Assembly: GCA_038200385.1 (NCBI GenBank)
Contig: JBBPYA010000336.1
Span: 1-7,424, forward strand
Length of the DNA: 7,424 nt
Direction of reading: 5' to 3'
From: JBBPYA01 sp038200385
GTDB taxonomy: Bacteria > Actinomycetota > Actinomycetes > Mycobacteriales > Geodermatophilaceae
This document shows positions 1 to 6,512 of this stretch, piece after piece. The position numbers were made by a program, and so were the translations under genes. Each line of letters opens with the position of its first letter. Within the stretch, counting starts at the first letter, position 1. The notes beneath the pieces are model-generated. The model was given only the letters and a program-made list of their open reading frames with translations. It was not told where the DNA came from and did not search any database.

Positions 1-1
1 C

Positions 2-25
2 GTCGCCGCCAAGAACGCGGCGTGA
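2..25 (+). CDS. Possible 3' end of an upstream gene (partial)
   Basis: Reading from base 2, seven sense codons (VAAKNAA) run to a TGA at 23-25, all with G or C in the third position, as in the real genes of this window. The Ala/Lys-rich tail fits the end of a cytosolic protein, but it is too short to assign a family. If real, it converges on the lipoprotein gene that ends at 180. The other two plus frames stay open past this point but soon use rare A/T-ending codons, so they look less like coding sequence. This is an inference from codon flavour alone. Confidence 0.25.
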   Translation, partial: VAAKNAA

Positions 26-179
26 CCGCGATCAGCGAGGGATTCGCCCTCCACCGCGAAGAGCCCCTTACCCGGACTGAAGTCGGATTGAGGCCCAGCT
101 CACGATCTAGTCGTCCAGGTCAGACGTTGTCCTGAGCCCACTGCTAGACGTTGAAGCGGAACGTGAGGACGGGCAGCGG
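26..179. other. Intergenic stretch between probable convergent genes
   Basis: I see no convincing gene here. It holds a weak hairpin at 72-86 (CCGGAC, loop TGAA, GTCGG, with one bulged G) and a direct repeat AGACGTTG at 122-129 and 146-153, 24 bp apart. Neither is strong enough to call a terminator or an operator. The stretch is visibly less GC-rich than the coding regions, as expected for intergenic DNA in such a genome. Confidence 0.4.
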
Positions 180-1031
180 TCAGTCCACCGGCTCCAGCAG
201 ACCGCTCTGGTACACCAGGCCAACCCCGAAACGCTCGTCCAGCTGGCGCTGCCGAGCCTGGGTGGCGACAAGCACCGTCAGCTCCACCCGGTTGCCGACC
301 ACGTCGACCCCGCTGCTGACGAACCCGGGCTCCGCCGCCAGCCTGTCCTGGGCGGCGAGTAGCTGGGTCTCGGTGAAGCGCGCCGCCGTCACGCACTGGG
401 CGCCGCCCCACGCCTTCCGCAACCGCTCGTCCAGGGCCGGCACGTCGCCGGCGGTCCGGACGACCAGCACGAGGCCGCGGGGGTCGCTGTCCGTTGCCCC
501 CTGCTGGTCCACCCACAGTCCGGCGTACTCGTCGCTCCCCTGCGCCAGCGATATCGCCGCCCGCAGCGTCTCCTCGGTCGTACGCGCCGGGTCGACCGGT
601 GCCCAGCCGCCGGCCGGCTCCGGGCACGGGGCGGTGAAGTCCGGGTTCGAACCGGGACGGGGGTGGGTCCCGTCGTCGACGACGGCGGGCTCGGTCAGGG
701 TGAACGCCGTCCCGTCGAAGGTCCCGACCAGCAGGTAGCTGCCCCACGTCGTCCCGTTGGCCGACTCACTGCGCACCGTCGTCCAGTCCCACCCAATGAT
801 GTCGGGTCCCCCGCACTGCGGCGGCAACGACGTCGCGACGACCCCGCACAGCTGCGGCCCGTGGTCGGGGCTCTCCAGCACCGTCGCCGACGTCCGGAAC
901 CGGCCGTCGTACCCCTCCGGCAGCAGCCCTCTGCCCACGGCCACCCCCTCCGATCCGGCACCCGGGCGGGCGCAGCCGACGAGCAACAGCAACAGCCCGA
1001 CCGTCGCGACCACCGAGCTCGTCCTTCGCAT
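180..1031 (-). CDS. Uncharacterised secreted lipoprotein with four extracytoplasmic cysteines
   Basis: This encodes a 283-residue protein. The N-terminus MRRTSS is followed by a hydrophobic run (residues 7-18) and an LVGC lipobox with Cys20 as the predicted lipidated residue, so the mature protein should be anchored to the outer face of the membrane. I chose ATG 1031 because it puts the lipobox at the right distance and has CGGAG 4 nt upstream; an open frame continues upstream to 1151 but adds only an Arg-rich extension. The mature part has Cys62, Cys73, Cys136 and Cys213, enough for two disulfides, with LCGVV, PPQCGGP and GWDW around residues 61-82. The C-terminal part (about 155-283) looks like a mixed alpha/beta domain with no catalytic motif I recognise. 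It lies 49 bp downstream of the MetE-like gene on the same strand, so the two are probably co-transcribed. Function unknown. Confidence 0.85.
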   Translation of the reverse strand: MRRTSSVVATVGLLLLLVGCARPGAGSEGVAVGRGLLPEGYDGRFRTSATVLESPDHGPQLCGVVATSLPPQCGGPDIIGWDWTTVRSESANGTTWGSYLLVGTFDGTAFTLTEPAVVDDGTHPRPGSNPDFTAPCPEPAGGWAPVDPARTTEETLRAAISLAQGSDEYAGLWVDQQGATDSDPRGLVLVVRTAGDVPALDERLRKAWGGAQCVTAARFTETQLLAAQDRLAAEPGFVSSGVDVVGNRVELTVLVATQARQRQLDERFGVGLVYQSGLLEPVD

Positions 1032-1035
1032 GGCA

Positions 1036-1040
1036 CTCCG
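1036..1040 (-). promoter_or_regulatory. Ribosome binding site of the lipoprotein gene
   Basis: On the minus strand CGGAG lies here, with 4 nt (TGCC) between it and ATG 1031. It decides the start in favour of the form that begins directly with the lipoprotein signal peptide. Confidence 0.55.
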
Positions 1041-1080
1041 ACGCCGCTGCTTCCGCGCCGGTTCCGTCCACGGCGGCGAT

Positions 1081-2070
1081 TCAGTCCAGCAGGTTTGCCG
1101 CCATCTTCCGCGCCTGCGCCATCGCCGCCCGCGCGTGGGACGGCGAGGCACCGGCCAGCCCGCAGGTGGGCGTCACGACGACGGTCTCGGCAACCTGTTC
1201 GAGGGGGAAACCCAGCCGGTCCCAGAGCGCGCGGATCTCCCTCGGCACGGGCTCGGGCAGCGTCTCGTCGAGCGTCGGTACGACGCCGAGCAGCAGCGTC
1301 TGCCCCGCCTCCACCGCCAGCCCCAGGTCCTCGTCGTAGCCGGTCCCGAGCCGCGTCAGGTCGACCGAGACCCCGGCCATCCTCAGCCCGGTGAGCATCG
1401 CCAGCGGGGGGTCCGCGGCACAGCAGTGCACGAGCACCGGGACACCGTCGAGCGCATCGAGCACGGAGCGCAGGGTCTCCTCGGCCTGCTGCGCAGACAC
1501 CGAACGCAGCGTCCCGTAACCGCTGGCCGCCGGTACCCGGCCGGTGAGGACGGCAGGAAGTGCGGGCTCGTCCAGCTGGACGACGACGCGGGCCAGCGGC
1601 AGCCGGGACCGCAGGTCGGCGACGTGAGCGCGCAGGCCCTCGGCCAGCGACTGGCCCAGGTCGCGTACGGCGCTGGGGTCGGCGATCAGCTTGTCGCCGC
1701 GATGCAGCTCGATCCCCGCGCCGAGCGTCCAGGGTCCGCAGGCCTGGACCTTGACCGGCCCGTCGTACTCCCCGGCGTGGGCCTGCAGGGCGTCCAGGTC
1801 GCGGGCCAGGAAGTCACCGGCCCGGCGGTGGTCGCGGCCGGGCCGGGGCACGATCCGCCACCCCGAGGGCTGCAGGTCCACGGCCAGATCCACGAGCAGG
1901 GCGGCGGAGCGGCCGACCAGGTCCGCGCCGGGGCCACGGCCGGGCAGCTCGGGCAGGTGCGGGAGGTCCGGCAACTCCCCGAAGATCAGGCTCACCGCCT
2001 CGGCCGGGTCCAGTCCGGGCAAAGAACCCACCCCGGTGGCCACCCCGGTCGGTACCCGCTCGTCGGTCAC
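1081..2070 (-). CDS. MetE C-terminal-domain protein (core methionine synthase-like)
   Basis: This encodes 329 residues from GTG 2070, matching only the C-terminal catalytic half of cobalamin-independent methionine synthase (MetE, about 750 residues). Family marks are ATGVGSLPG near the N-terminus (residues 11-19), ACGPWTLG (110-117), QLDEPAL (165-171), VHCCA (214-218) and PTCGL (301-305). His215, Cys217 and Cys303 line up with the zinc ligands His, Cys and Cys of MetE; the fourth ligand, Glu in MetE, may be Asp237 in SVDLTRLG. Expected chemistry is methyl transfer to a zinc-bound thiol such as homocysteine. The folate-binding N-terminal domain is absent, so another methyl donor is likely; some core MetE enzymes use methylcobalamin. 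An in-frame GTG at 2157 would add a Pro/Arg-rich leader that I reject, since a TACCCT box lies 6 nt before GTG 2070. It heads an operon with the lipoprotein gene. Confidence 0.85.
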   Translation of the reverse strand: MTDERVPTGVATGVGSLPGLDPAEAVSLIFGELPDLPHLPELPGRGPGADLVGRSAALLVDLAVDLQPSGWRIVPRPGRDHRRAGDFLARDLDALQAHAGEYDGPVKVQACGPWTLGAGIELHRGDKLIADPSAVRDLGQSLAEGLRAHVADLRSRLPLARVVVQLDEPALPAVLTGRVPAASGYGTLRSVSAQQAEETLRSVLDALDGVPVLVHCCAADPPLAMLTGLRMAGVSVDLTRLGTGYDEDLGLAVEAGQTLLLGVVPTLDETLPEPVPREIRALWDRLGFPLEQVAETVVVTPTCGLAGASPSHARAAMAQARKMAANLLD

Positions 2071-2076
2071 CTCGCG

Positions 2077-2082
2077 AGGGTA
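2077..2082 (-). promoter_or_regulatory. -10 box of a probable leaderless promoter (MetE-like operon)
   Basis: On the minus strand TACCCT (fits TAnnnT) is followed by exactly 6 nt (CGCGAG) and then the GTG at 2070. This spacing would put the transcription start on the first base of the start codon, a common arrangement in actinobacteria. No good -35 hexamer is visible 16-18 nt upstream, and there is no properly spaced Shine-Dalgarno, which also fits a leaderless transcript. Confidence 0.4.
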
Positions 2083-2167
2083 CGGGCGGCCCCGCGGGAG
2101 GGCCGCCGCAGGCCCGATCGAGGGGGATCGGCCGGGCGCAGACCTGGGCTCGGCCACCCGGGGGCCC

Positions 2168-2173
2168 TAGTCT
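2168..2173 (+). promoter_or_regulatory. Candidate -10 box for the 5'-nucleotidase gene
   Basis: TAGTCT fits TAnnnT and stands in the short divergent region before the plus-strand gene, which would give a 5' leader of about 45 nt. No clear -35 element is present, so this is a weak call. Confidence 0.25.
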
Positions 2174-2215
2174 GCACACGGCCCTACGACATCGATCCCA
2201 CCGTCGGCAGCTACC

Positions 2216-2221
2216 GAGGAG
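2216..2221 (+). promoter_or_regulatory. Ribosome binding site of the 5'-nucleotidase gene
   Basis: GAGGAG lies 4 nt before ATG 2226. It is a strong match to the anti-Shine-Dalgarno and fixes the start at the beginning of a typical signal peptide. Confidence 0.7.
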
Positions 2222-2225
2222 ATCC

Positions 2226-3890
2226 ATGAAGGCATCACTGCGCCGCCGAGCGCGAGCGGCATCCGCCCTGCTCGCAGTCGCGGCACTGTCCCTGACCGGC
2301 ACGGCAACCGCCAATGCGGCAGCGGAGTCCGAGGCCGTCAACCGCCCGGTCACCATCCAACTGTTGAACGTCTCGGACTTCCACGGCCAGCTCGATCCGC
2401 TGAACATCTTCGGCGTCGGCGACGTGGGCGGGGCCGCGGCCCTCAGTTCCTACTGGCAGGCCGATCGGGCGCAGAACCCGAACACCCTGTTGCTCACGGC
2501 CGGCGACGCTGTCGGCGCGAGCCCGCCGCTGTCCTCGTTCTTCCAGGACACCCCCACGATCGAGTGGATGAACTACACCAACTTCACCGCCGACACCTTC
2601 GGCAACCACAACTTCGACGCAGGCCTGGGCCGGCTGCAGGATCAGATCGACCTGGCCAATTTCGACTACGTCTCCGCCAACCTGCGCAACGTCCCGCCGA
2701 ACCTGTCAGGCGTGTCCCCGTTCCAGATCTATGACGTCGCGGGGGTGAAGGTGGCCGTGATCGGGTTGACGAACCCGGAGGCGCCGAGCCTGGTGACGCC
2801 CGGCAACCTGGGCACGCTCCGGATCGCTGACCCAGTCAAGGCTGCCCTGGCCGCCAAGGCGGTCGCCCAGCAGCGCGGCGCCACGGTGTTCGTGGCGATC
2901 GGGCACCTCGGGGTGACCCAGATCGACCCGGACACCGGCGCGGCCAGCGGCCCGCTGGTCGACTTCGCCCAGTCGGTGCGCGGCTTCGACGTCATCCTCG
3001 GCGACCACACCGACGTCCAGTACTCCGACCGCATCAACAACCAGCTGGTGCTGGAGAACAAGAGCAAGGGCGCGACGTACGCCAAAACCCGGATCGTCGT
3101 CGACCCGCGCAGCGGTACGGCGTTGCGCACGAGCAGCCAGTTCATCGTTCCGCTGGTCTCCAACGTCACCCCCGACCCGGGCGTCGTGGCGCTGCTGCAG
3201 CCCTACCGCGACCAGCTCGCCGCCGAACTCGACGGCGTGATCGGCACCTCCGACGGCATCCTGCCGCGGGGCGGTACGCCGGCCGTCGAACGGGTCCAGG
3301 AGGTCGCGATCGGGGACCTGGTCACCGACGCGATCCGGACCACCTACGACACCCAGATCGCTTTCACCAACGGCGGTGGCCTCCGCTCGGAGATCCCGTC
3401 CAGCTACCTACCGCAGGACATGACGCTGCGGCGGCCGAGCCCCGGCTACGCGGCCGGGCCGCCGTACGACCTGGTCGCCGGGGACATCTACACCCTGCTG
3501 CCCTTCGGCAACTCCTCGGTCACCCGGACGGTCACCGGCTCGCAGCTGTGGGACACGATGGAGTACAGCGTCGGCGACATCCCGGCGGCCAACGGCAAGT
3601 TCCTGCAGATCTCGGGCTACAAGATCGTCTTCGACGCCGCGCGGCCCTCGGGCTCGCGGCTGGTCTCGATGACCCTAGACGACGGGACGCCGATCCCCAA
3701 CGACCCGTCGTTCGTGATCACGGCGACCACCAACGACTTCACCAACTCCGGTGGGGACGGGTACACGATGCTGGCCGACGGGATGGGCGTCACGCGCGAC
3801 CTGCTGGCCAACGACGTGCTGGACTACGTCAGCGCGCTCACGGTGCCGGTGAGCACCGCGACGTACGGGCGGATCACCCAGCTGAACTGA
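2226..3890 (+). CDS. Secreted 5'-nucleotidase / 2',3'-cyclic phosphodiesterase family protein
   Basis: This complete 554-residue protein has the UshA-type two-domain layout. A Sec signal peptide comes first (Arg-rich start, hydrophobic 11-25, probable cleavage after ANA at 31). The metallophosphatase domain (about 42-310) shows Asp51 and His53 in SDFHG, Asp94 in TAGD, Asn127 and His128 in GNHNFD, His227 in IGHLG, and His261 in GDHTD. These correspond to the two-metal ligands and catalytic His of UshA, except that the last position of the final motif is Asp263 where UshA has Gln. The C-terminal nucleotidase domain (about 335-550) has NGGGLR (382-387), LPFGNS (425-430), Phe459 in GKFLQISG and Phe505 in NDFTNSGGDGY, typical of the nucleoside-stacking site. 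There is no LPXTG motif or C-terminal helix, so it should be released outside the cell. Likely role: dephosphorylating extracellular nucleotides for phosphate or nucleoside uptake. The exact substrate cannot be read from sequence. Confidence 0.92.
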   Translation: MKASLRRRARAASALLAVAALSLTGTATANAAAESEAVNRPVTIQLLNVSDFHGQLDPLNIFGVGDVGGAAALSSYWQADRAQNPNTLLLTAGDAVGASPPLSSFFQDTPTIEWMNYTNFTADTFGNHNFDAGLGRLQDQIDLANFDYVSANLRNVPPNLSGVSPFQIYDVAGVKVAVIGLTNPEAPSLVTPGNLGTLRIADPVKAALAAKAVAQQRGATVFVAIGHLGVTQIDPDTGAASGPLVDFAQSVRGFDVILGDHTDVQYSDRINNQLVLENKSKGATYAKTRIVVDPRSGTALRTSSQFIVPLVSNVTPDPGVVALLQPYRDQLAAELDGVIGTSDGILPRGGTPAVERVQEVAIGDLVTDAIRTTYDTQIAFTNGGGLRSEIPSSYLPQDMTLRRPSPGYAAGPPYDLVAGDIYTLLPFGNSSVTRTVTGSQLWDTMEYSVGDIPAANGKFLQISGYKIVFDAARPSGSRLVSMTLDDGTPIPNDPSFVITATTNDFTNSGGDGYTMLADGMGVTRDLLANDVLDYVSALTVPVSTATYGRITQLN

Positions 3891-3903
3891 GCATCGCCGG
3901 CCA

Positions 3904-3936
3904 CGCGGTCGGCGGGCGATCCGCCCGTCGGCCGCG
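3904..3936 (+). terminator. Strong hairpin terminator between convergent genes
   Basis: An uninterrupted 15-bp stem (3904-3918 with 3922-3936) closes a 3-nt ATC loop, starting 13 nt after the nucleotidase stop and ending 18 nt before the mnmA stop. Two pairs are G:U in the plus-strand RNA and become A/C mismatches in the minus-strand RNA, so it should fold better for the nucleotidase transcript. No T-tract follows, as is common in high-GC actinobacteria. It may work in both directions. Confidence 0.75.
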
Positions 3937-3954
3937 GGCAGGGCGGTCCGTCCG

Positions 3955-5070
3955 TCAGCTGCGGGCAGCAGTACCGACGCTGCGCCCGGTCGTCAGCGCC
4001 TCGCTCGCCAGAAGCGCCGACTCCACGGTGGCCGAGCCGACGACGCGGTCGCCGTCGTACAGCACGACGGCCTGTCCGGGCGCGATTCCGCGCTGCGCCT
4101 CGTGCAGCTCGACGACCAGCCGGCCGTCGGTGAGCCGGGCGGTGGCCGGCGATACGGCCCCGTGGGCGCGCAGCTGCGCGGTGCCCTCGAACGGCAGCCG
4201 CGGCGGGGTGCGACCGGTCCACACCGGTGTCCCGGCGCGGACCTCGCGGACGTCGAGCCGGGCGACGGGGCCCACCGTGACGGTGTTGGCCACCGGGCTG
4301 ATCGACAGCACGTAGCGCGGTGCCCCGTCGGCTGCGGGCCGGTCCAGCCGCAGCCCTCGGCGCTGGCCGACGGTGTAACCGAACGTGCCCTCGTGGCGCC
4401 CGACCACCGCGCCGTCATGGTCCACCACGTCGCCGGCGCGGGCCCCGAGCCGGCCGGCGAGGAACCCGCGGGTGTCGCCGTCGGGGATGAAGCACACGTC
4501 GTGGCTGTCCGGCTTGTCAGCCACCGCGAGCCCCCGGTCGCGGGCCTCCCGGCGTACGTCGTCCTTGGTGGACTCCCCCAGCGGGAACATCGCGCGGTCC
4601 AGCTGGTCGGCACGCAGCACCGCGAGGACGTAGGACTGATCCTTGGCCGGATCCACCGACCGGCGTAGCACCCCGCGGTCCAGCCGCGCGTGATGGCCGG
4701 TCACGATGGCGTCGAAGCCCAGCGCGACTGCCTTGTCGAGGACGGCGGCGAACTTGATCTTCTCGTTGCAGCGCAGGCACGGGTTAGGCGTCCGGCCGGC
4801 GGCGTACTCGGCGACGAAGTCCTCGACCACGTCCTCGGTGAACCGCTCGTGCAGGTCCCACACGTAGAACGGGACGCCCAGCACGTCCGCGGCCCGGCGG
4901 GCGTCGCGGGCGTCCTCCAGGGTGCAGCAGCCGCGCGCCCCCATCCGGTGCGAGGCCGGCGACGGTGACAGCGCCAGGTGTACGCCGGTGACGTCGTGGC
5001 CGGCGTCGACCGCTCGGGCCGCGGCGACCGCGGAGTCCACGCCGCCGGACATGGCAGCGAGCAACTTCAC
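3955..5070 (-). CDS. mnmA: tRNA-specific 2-thiouridylase MnmA
   Basis: This 371-residue protein has the usual length for the family. It adenylates and then thiolates U34 at position 2 in tRNAs for Lys, Glu and Gln in the cytosol. The N-terminal PP-loop ATPase motif SGGVDS is at residues 8-13. Catalytic Cys98 lies in TPNPCLRCN (94-102) and the second catalytic Cys193 in SHDVCFIPDG (189-198), matching Cys102 and Cys199 of E. coli MnmA. TGHHA (124-128) and KDQSYVL (143-149) are further family marks, followed by the central GYTVGQRRGL region (231-240) and a C-terminal beta-barrel (about 290-355). The start is GTG 5070: it overlaps the stop of the desulfurase gene as GTGA and places SGGVDS at the normal distance, while the open frame further upstream to 5277 lies inside the desulfurase gene. 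Sulfur presumably comes from the adjacent desulfurase. Confidence 0.97.
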   Translation of the reverse strand: MKLLAAMSGGVDSAVAAARAVDAGHDVTGVHLALSPSPASHRMGARGCCTLEDARDARRAADVLGVPFYVWDLHERFTEDVVEDFVAEYAAGRTPNPCLRCNEKIKFAAVLDKAVALGFDAIVTGHHARLDRGVLRRSVDPAKDQSYVLAVLRADQLDRAMFPLGESTKDDVRREARDRGLAVADKPDSHDVCFIPDGDTRGFLAGRLGARAGDVVDHDGAVVGRHEGTFGYTVGQRRGLRLDRPAADGAPRYVLSISPVANTVTVGPVARLDVREVRAGTPVWTGRTPPRLPFEGTAQLRAHGAVSPATARLTDGRLVVELHEAQRGIAPGQAVVLYDGDRVVGSATVESALLASEALTTGRSVGTAARS

Positions 5071-6305
5071 CGCCGCAGGCCCGCCTGCCCCGCGCGCCGC
5101 GAACGCTCGACGACCGGTCGGATCACGCCGATCAGCCGGTCGACATCGGCCTCCGTGGACGTGTTGCCCAAGGAGAACCGCAGCGAGCCCCGGGCCCGGT
5201 CCGCCGAGCCGCCCATCGCGATCAGTACGTGGCTGGGCTGCGCCACCCCGGCGCTGCACGCGGATCCGGTCGAGCACTCGACGCCCTGCGCATCGAGCAG
5301 CATCAGCAGCGCGTCGCCCTCGCAGCCAGGGAAGGACAGGTGGGCGTTTCCGGGTAGCCGACCCGGTCCCCCGTCGATCTCGTCGGTGCCCGGATCGCCG
5401 TTCAGGATGGCGTCGGGTACCTGCTCGAGCACGCCGCGGATGAGCCGGTCGCGCAGCCCTGACAGCCGGTGAGCGCGCTCGGCGGTGGTCTGCACCGCGT
5501 GCGAGACGGCCACCGCCAGCGCCGCGATCGCGGGGGTGTCCAGCGTCCCCGACCGCACGTCGCGCTCCTGGCCGCCGCCGTGCAGCACCGGCGTACAGGC
5601 GGTGTCCCGGCCGAGGACCAGGGCGCCCGCGCCGACCGGACCGCCGAGCTTGTGCCCGGTCAGGGTCAGGGCGTCGACCCGGCTGGCCCGGACGTCGACC
5701 GGCAGCATCCCGACGGCCTGGACGGCGTCGGTGTGGAACGGGATCCGGTGCTCGTGCGCGACGGCCGCCAGCTCACGGATCGGCTGCACCGTGCCGACCT
5801 CGTTGTTGGCCCACATCACCGAGACCAACGCCACGTCCTCGGGCGCCTCCTCGACCGCTGACCGCAGCGCTTCGGGATGGACCCGACCCAGGCCGTCGAC
5901 CGGCAGGTACGTGACCTCGGCGTCCTCGTGCTTGCGCAGCCACTCCAGCGAGTCCAGGACGGCGTGGTGCTCGATCGCGCTGGCCAGGACCCGGCGGCGG
6001 CGCTGGTCGGCGTCGCGGCCGGCCCAGAACATGCCCTTGATCGCCAGGTTGTCACTCTCGGTGCCGCCGGCGGTGAAGACGATCTCCGACGGTCGGGCGC
6101 CCAGCGCACCGGCGATCGCCTCGCGGGCCTCCTCAACGACCCGCCGCGACTCGCGTCCGGCCGCGTGCAGGGACGAGGCGTTGCCCACCCGGAGAAGTTG
6201 CTCGGTCATCGCCTCGACCGCGGCCGGCAGCATCGGCGTCGAGGCCGCGTGATCGAGGTACGCCGGCGCGGCGTCCAGCCTCGGCGTCGCACCCGTTGCA
6301 GTCAT
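5067..6305 (-). CDS. Cysteine desulfurase (NifS/IscS group)
   Basis: This 412-residue PLP enzyme converts cysteine to alanine and carries the sulfur as a persulfide. Visible sites are YLDHAASTP (16-24), AGGTESDN (79-86), His113 in IEHHAVLD (cofactor-stacking His), Asp193 and Gln196 in HTDAVQ, the PLP-binding Lys219 in TGHKLGGP, RSGT (251-254), and the sulfur-accepting Cys350 in STGSACSAG. The cofactor sites and active-site loop fit group I (IscS/NifS) rather than SufS. ATG 6305 was chosen because it sits shortly before the conserved YLDHAAS; an open frame runs up to 6425 without family features. Its stop overlaps the start of mnmA (GTGA), so it is probably the dedicated sulfur donor for tRNA thiolation, like YrvO with MnmA in Bacillus subtilis. 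No IscU, SufU or Tus genes are present in the window, and a wider role in Fe-S assembly cannot be excluded. Confidence 0.95.
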   Translation of the reverse strand: MTATGATPRLDAAPAYLDHAASTPMLPAAVEAMTEQLLRVGNASSLHAAGRESRRVVEEAREAIAGALGARPSEIVFTAGGTESDNLAIKGMFWAGRDADQRRRRVLASAIEHHAVLDSLEWLRKHEDAEVTYLPVDGLGRVHPEALRSAVEEAPEDVALVSVMWANNEVGTVQPIRELAAVAHEHRIPFHTDAVQAVGMLPVDVRASRVDALTLTGHKLGGPVGAGALVLGRDTACTPVLHGGGQERDVRSGTLDTPAIAALAVAVSHAVQTTAERAHRLSGLRDRLIRGVLEQVPDAILNGDPGTDEIDGGPGRLPGNAHLSFPGCEGDALLMLLDAQGVECSTGSACSAGVAQPSHVLIAMGGSADRARGSLRFSLGNTSTEADVDRLIGVIRPVVERSRRAGQAGLRR

Positions 6306-6315
6306 GACGGGGCCA

Positions 6316-6321
6316 AGGGTA
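6316..6321 (-). promoter_or_regulatory. -10 box of a probable near-leaderless promoter (desulfurase-mnmA operon)
   Basis: On the minus strand TACCCT ends 10 nt before ATG 6305, which would leave a 5' leader of only a few bases. No Shine-Dalgarno is visible in that gap. The same hexamer sits before the MetE-like gene. No properly spaced -35 is evident: TTGCGC lies 11 nt upstream, too close. Confidence 0.35.
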
Positions 6322-6403
6322 GTCCGGTGCGAGCGCAAGTACCTGCCCAACCGGTCGTGGCGGGGTTCCCGCAGCCACCGCACACTGGGCGGGTGAGCTC
6401 CGG

Positions 6404-6415
6404 CGCAACTGGTCA
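6404..6415 (+). repeat. Inverted half-copy of the intergenic repeat
   Basis: CGCAACTGGTCA is the reverse complement, with one mismatch in 12, of the right end of each of the two direct repeats at 6441-6463 and 6513-6535. The flanking sequence (GTCGGGACATCC) does not continue the match. It could pair with either downstream copy in RNA, or it may be a decayed member of the same family. Confidence 0.5.
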
Positions 6416-6440
6416 GTCGGGACATCCTGGCCGTCGGAAT

Positions 6441-6463
6441 CGCGTCGTTCGTGACCCGTTGCG
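6441..6463. repeat. Direct repeat, copy 1
   Basis: This 23-bp element matches the one at 6513-6535 at 21 of 23 positions. The first 16 bases, CGCGTCGTTCGTGACC, are identical in both. It lies in the divergent region between the cysteine desulfurase gene and the molybdo-oxidoreductase gene. Its function is unknown; an operator and a dispersed intergenic repeat are both possible. Confidence 0.75.
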
Positions 6464-6466
6464 TGG

Positions 6467-6478
6467 GCCGGGCCCGGC
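6467..6478. repeat. 12-bp perfect palindrome between the direct repeats
   Basis: GCCGGGCCCGGC reads the same on both strands and sits between the two direct repeat copies. In such GC-rich DNA this could be chance. It may also be part of the same regulatory or mobile unit. Confidence 0.3.
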
Positions 6479-6512
6479 ACCTGGTCGGTGGCGACGCTTC
6501 GGCGGCCCCGAA

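Noticed and set aside
122..153. Direct repeat AGACGTTG at 122-129 and 146-153
   Set aside because: Eight bases repeated once in an intergenic gap is within what chance can give, and no dyad symmetry or promoter lies nearby.
2071..2157. N-terminal extension of the MetE-like protein to GTG 2157
   Set aside because: The added 29 residues are Pro/Arg/Gly-rich and precede the conserved family start. A TACCCT box just before GTG 2070 supports the shorter form.
757..2229. A 490-codon plus-strand open frame across the MetE-like and lipoprotein genes
   Set aside because: It is antisense to two genes with clear family motifs or a lipobox, and its translation is a low-complexity Arg/Pro/Gly/His mixture with no recognisable domain. 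Long spurious frames are expected in such GC-rich DNA.
5071..5277. Extended mnmA frame upstream of GTG 5070
   Set aside because: It lies wholly inside the desulfurase gene in another frame, and the SGGVDS motif would sit about 70 residues too far from the N-terminus.
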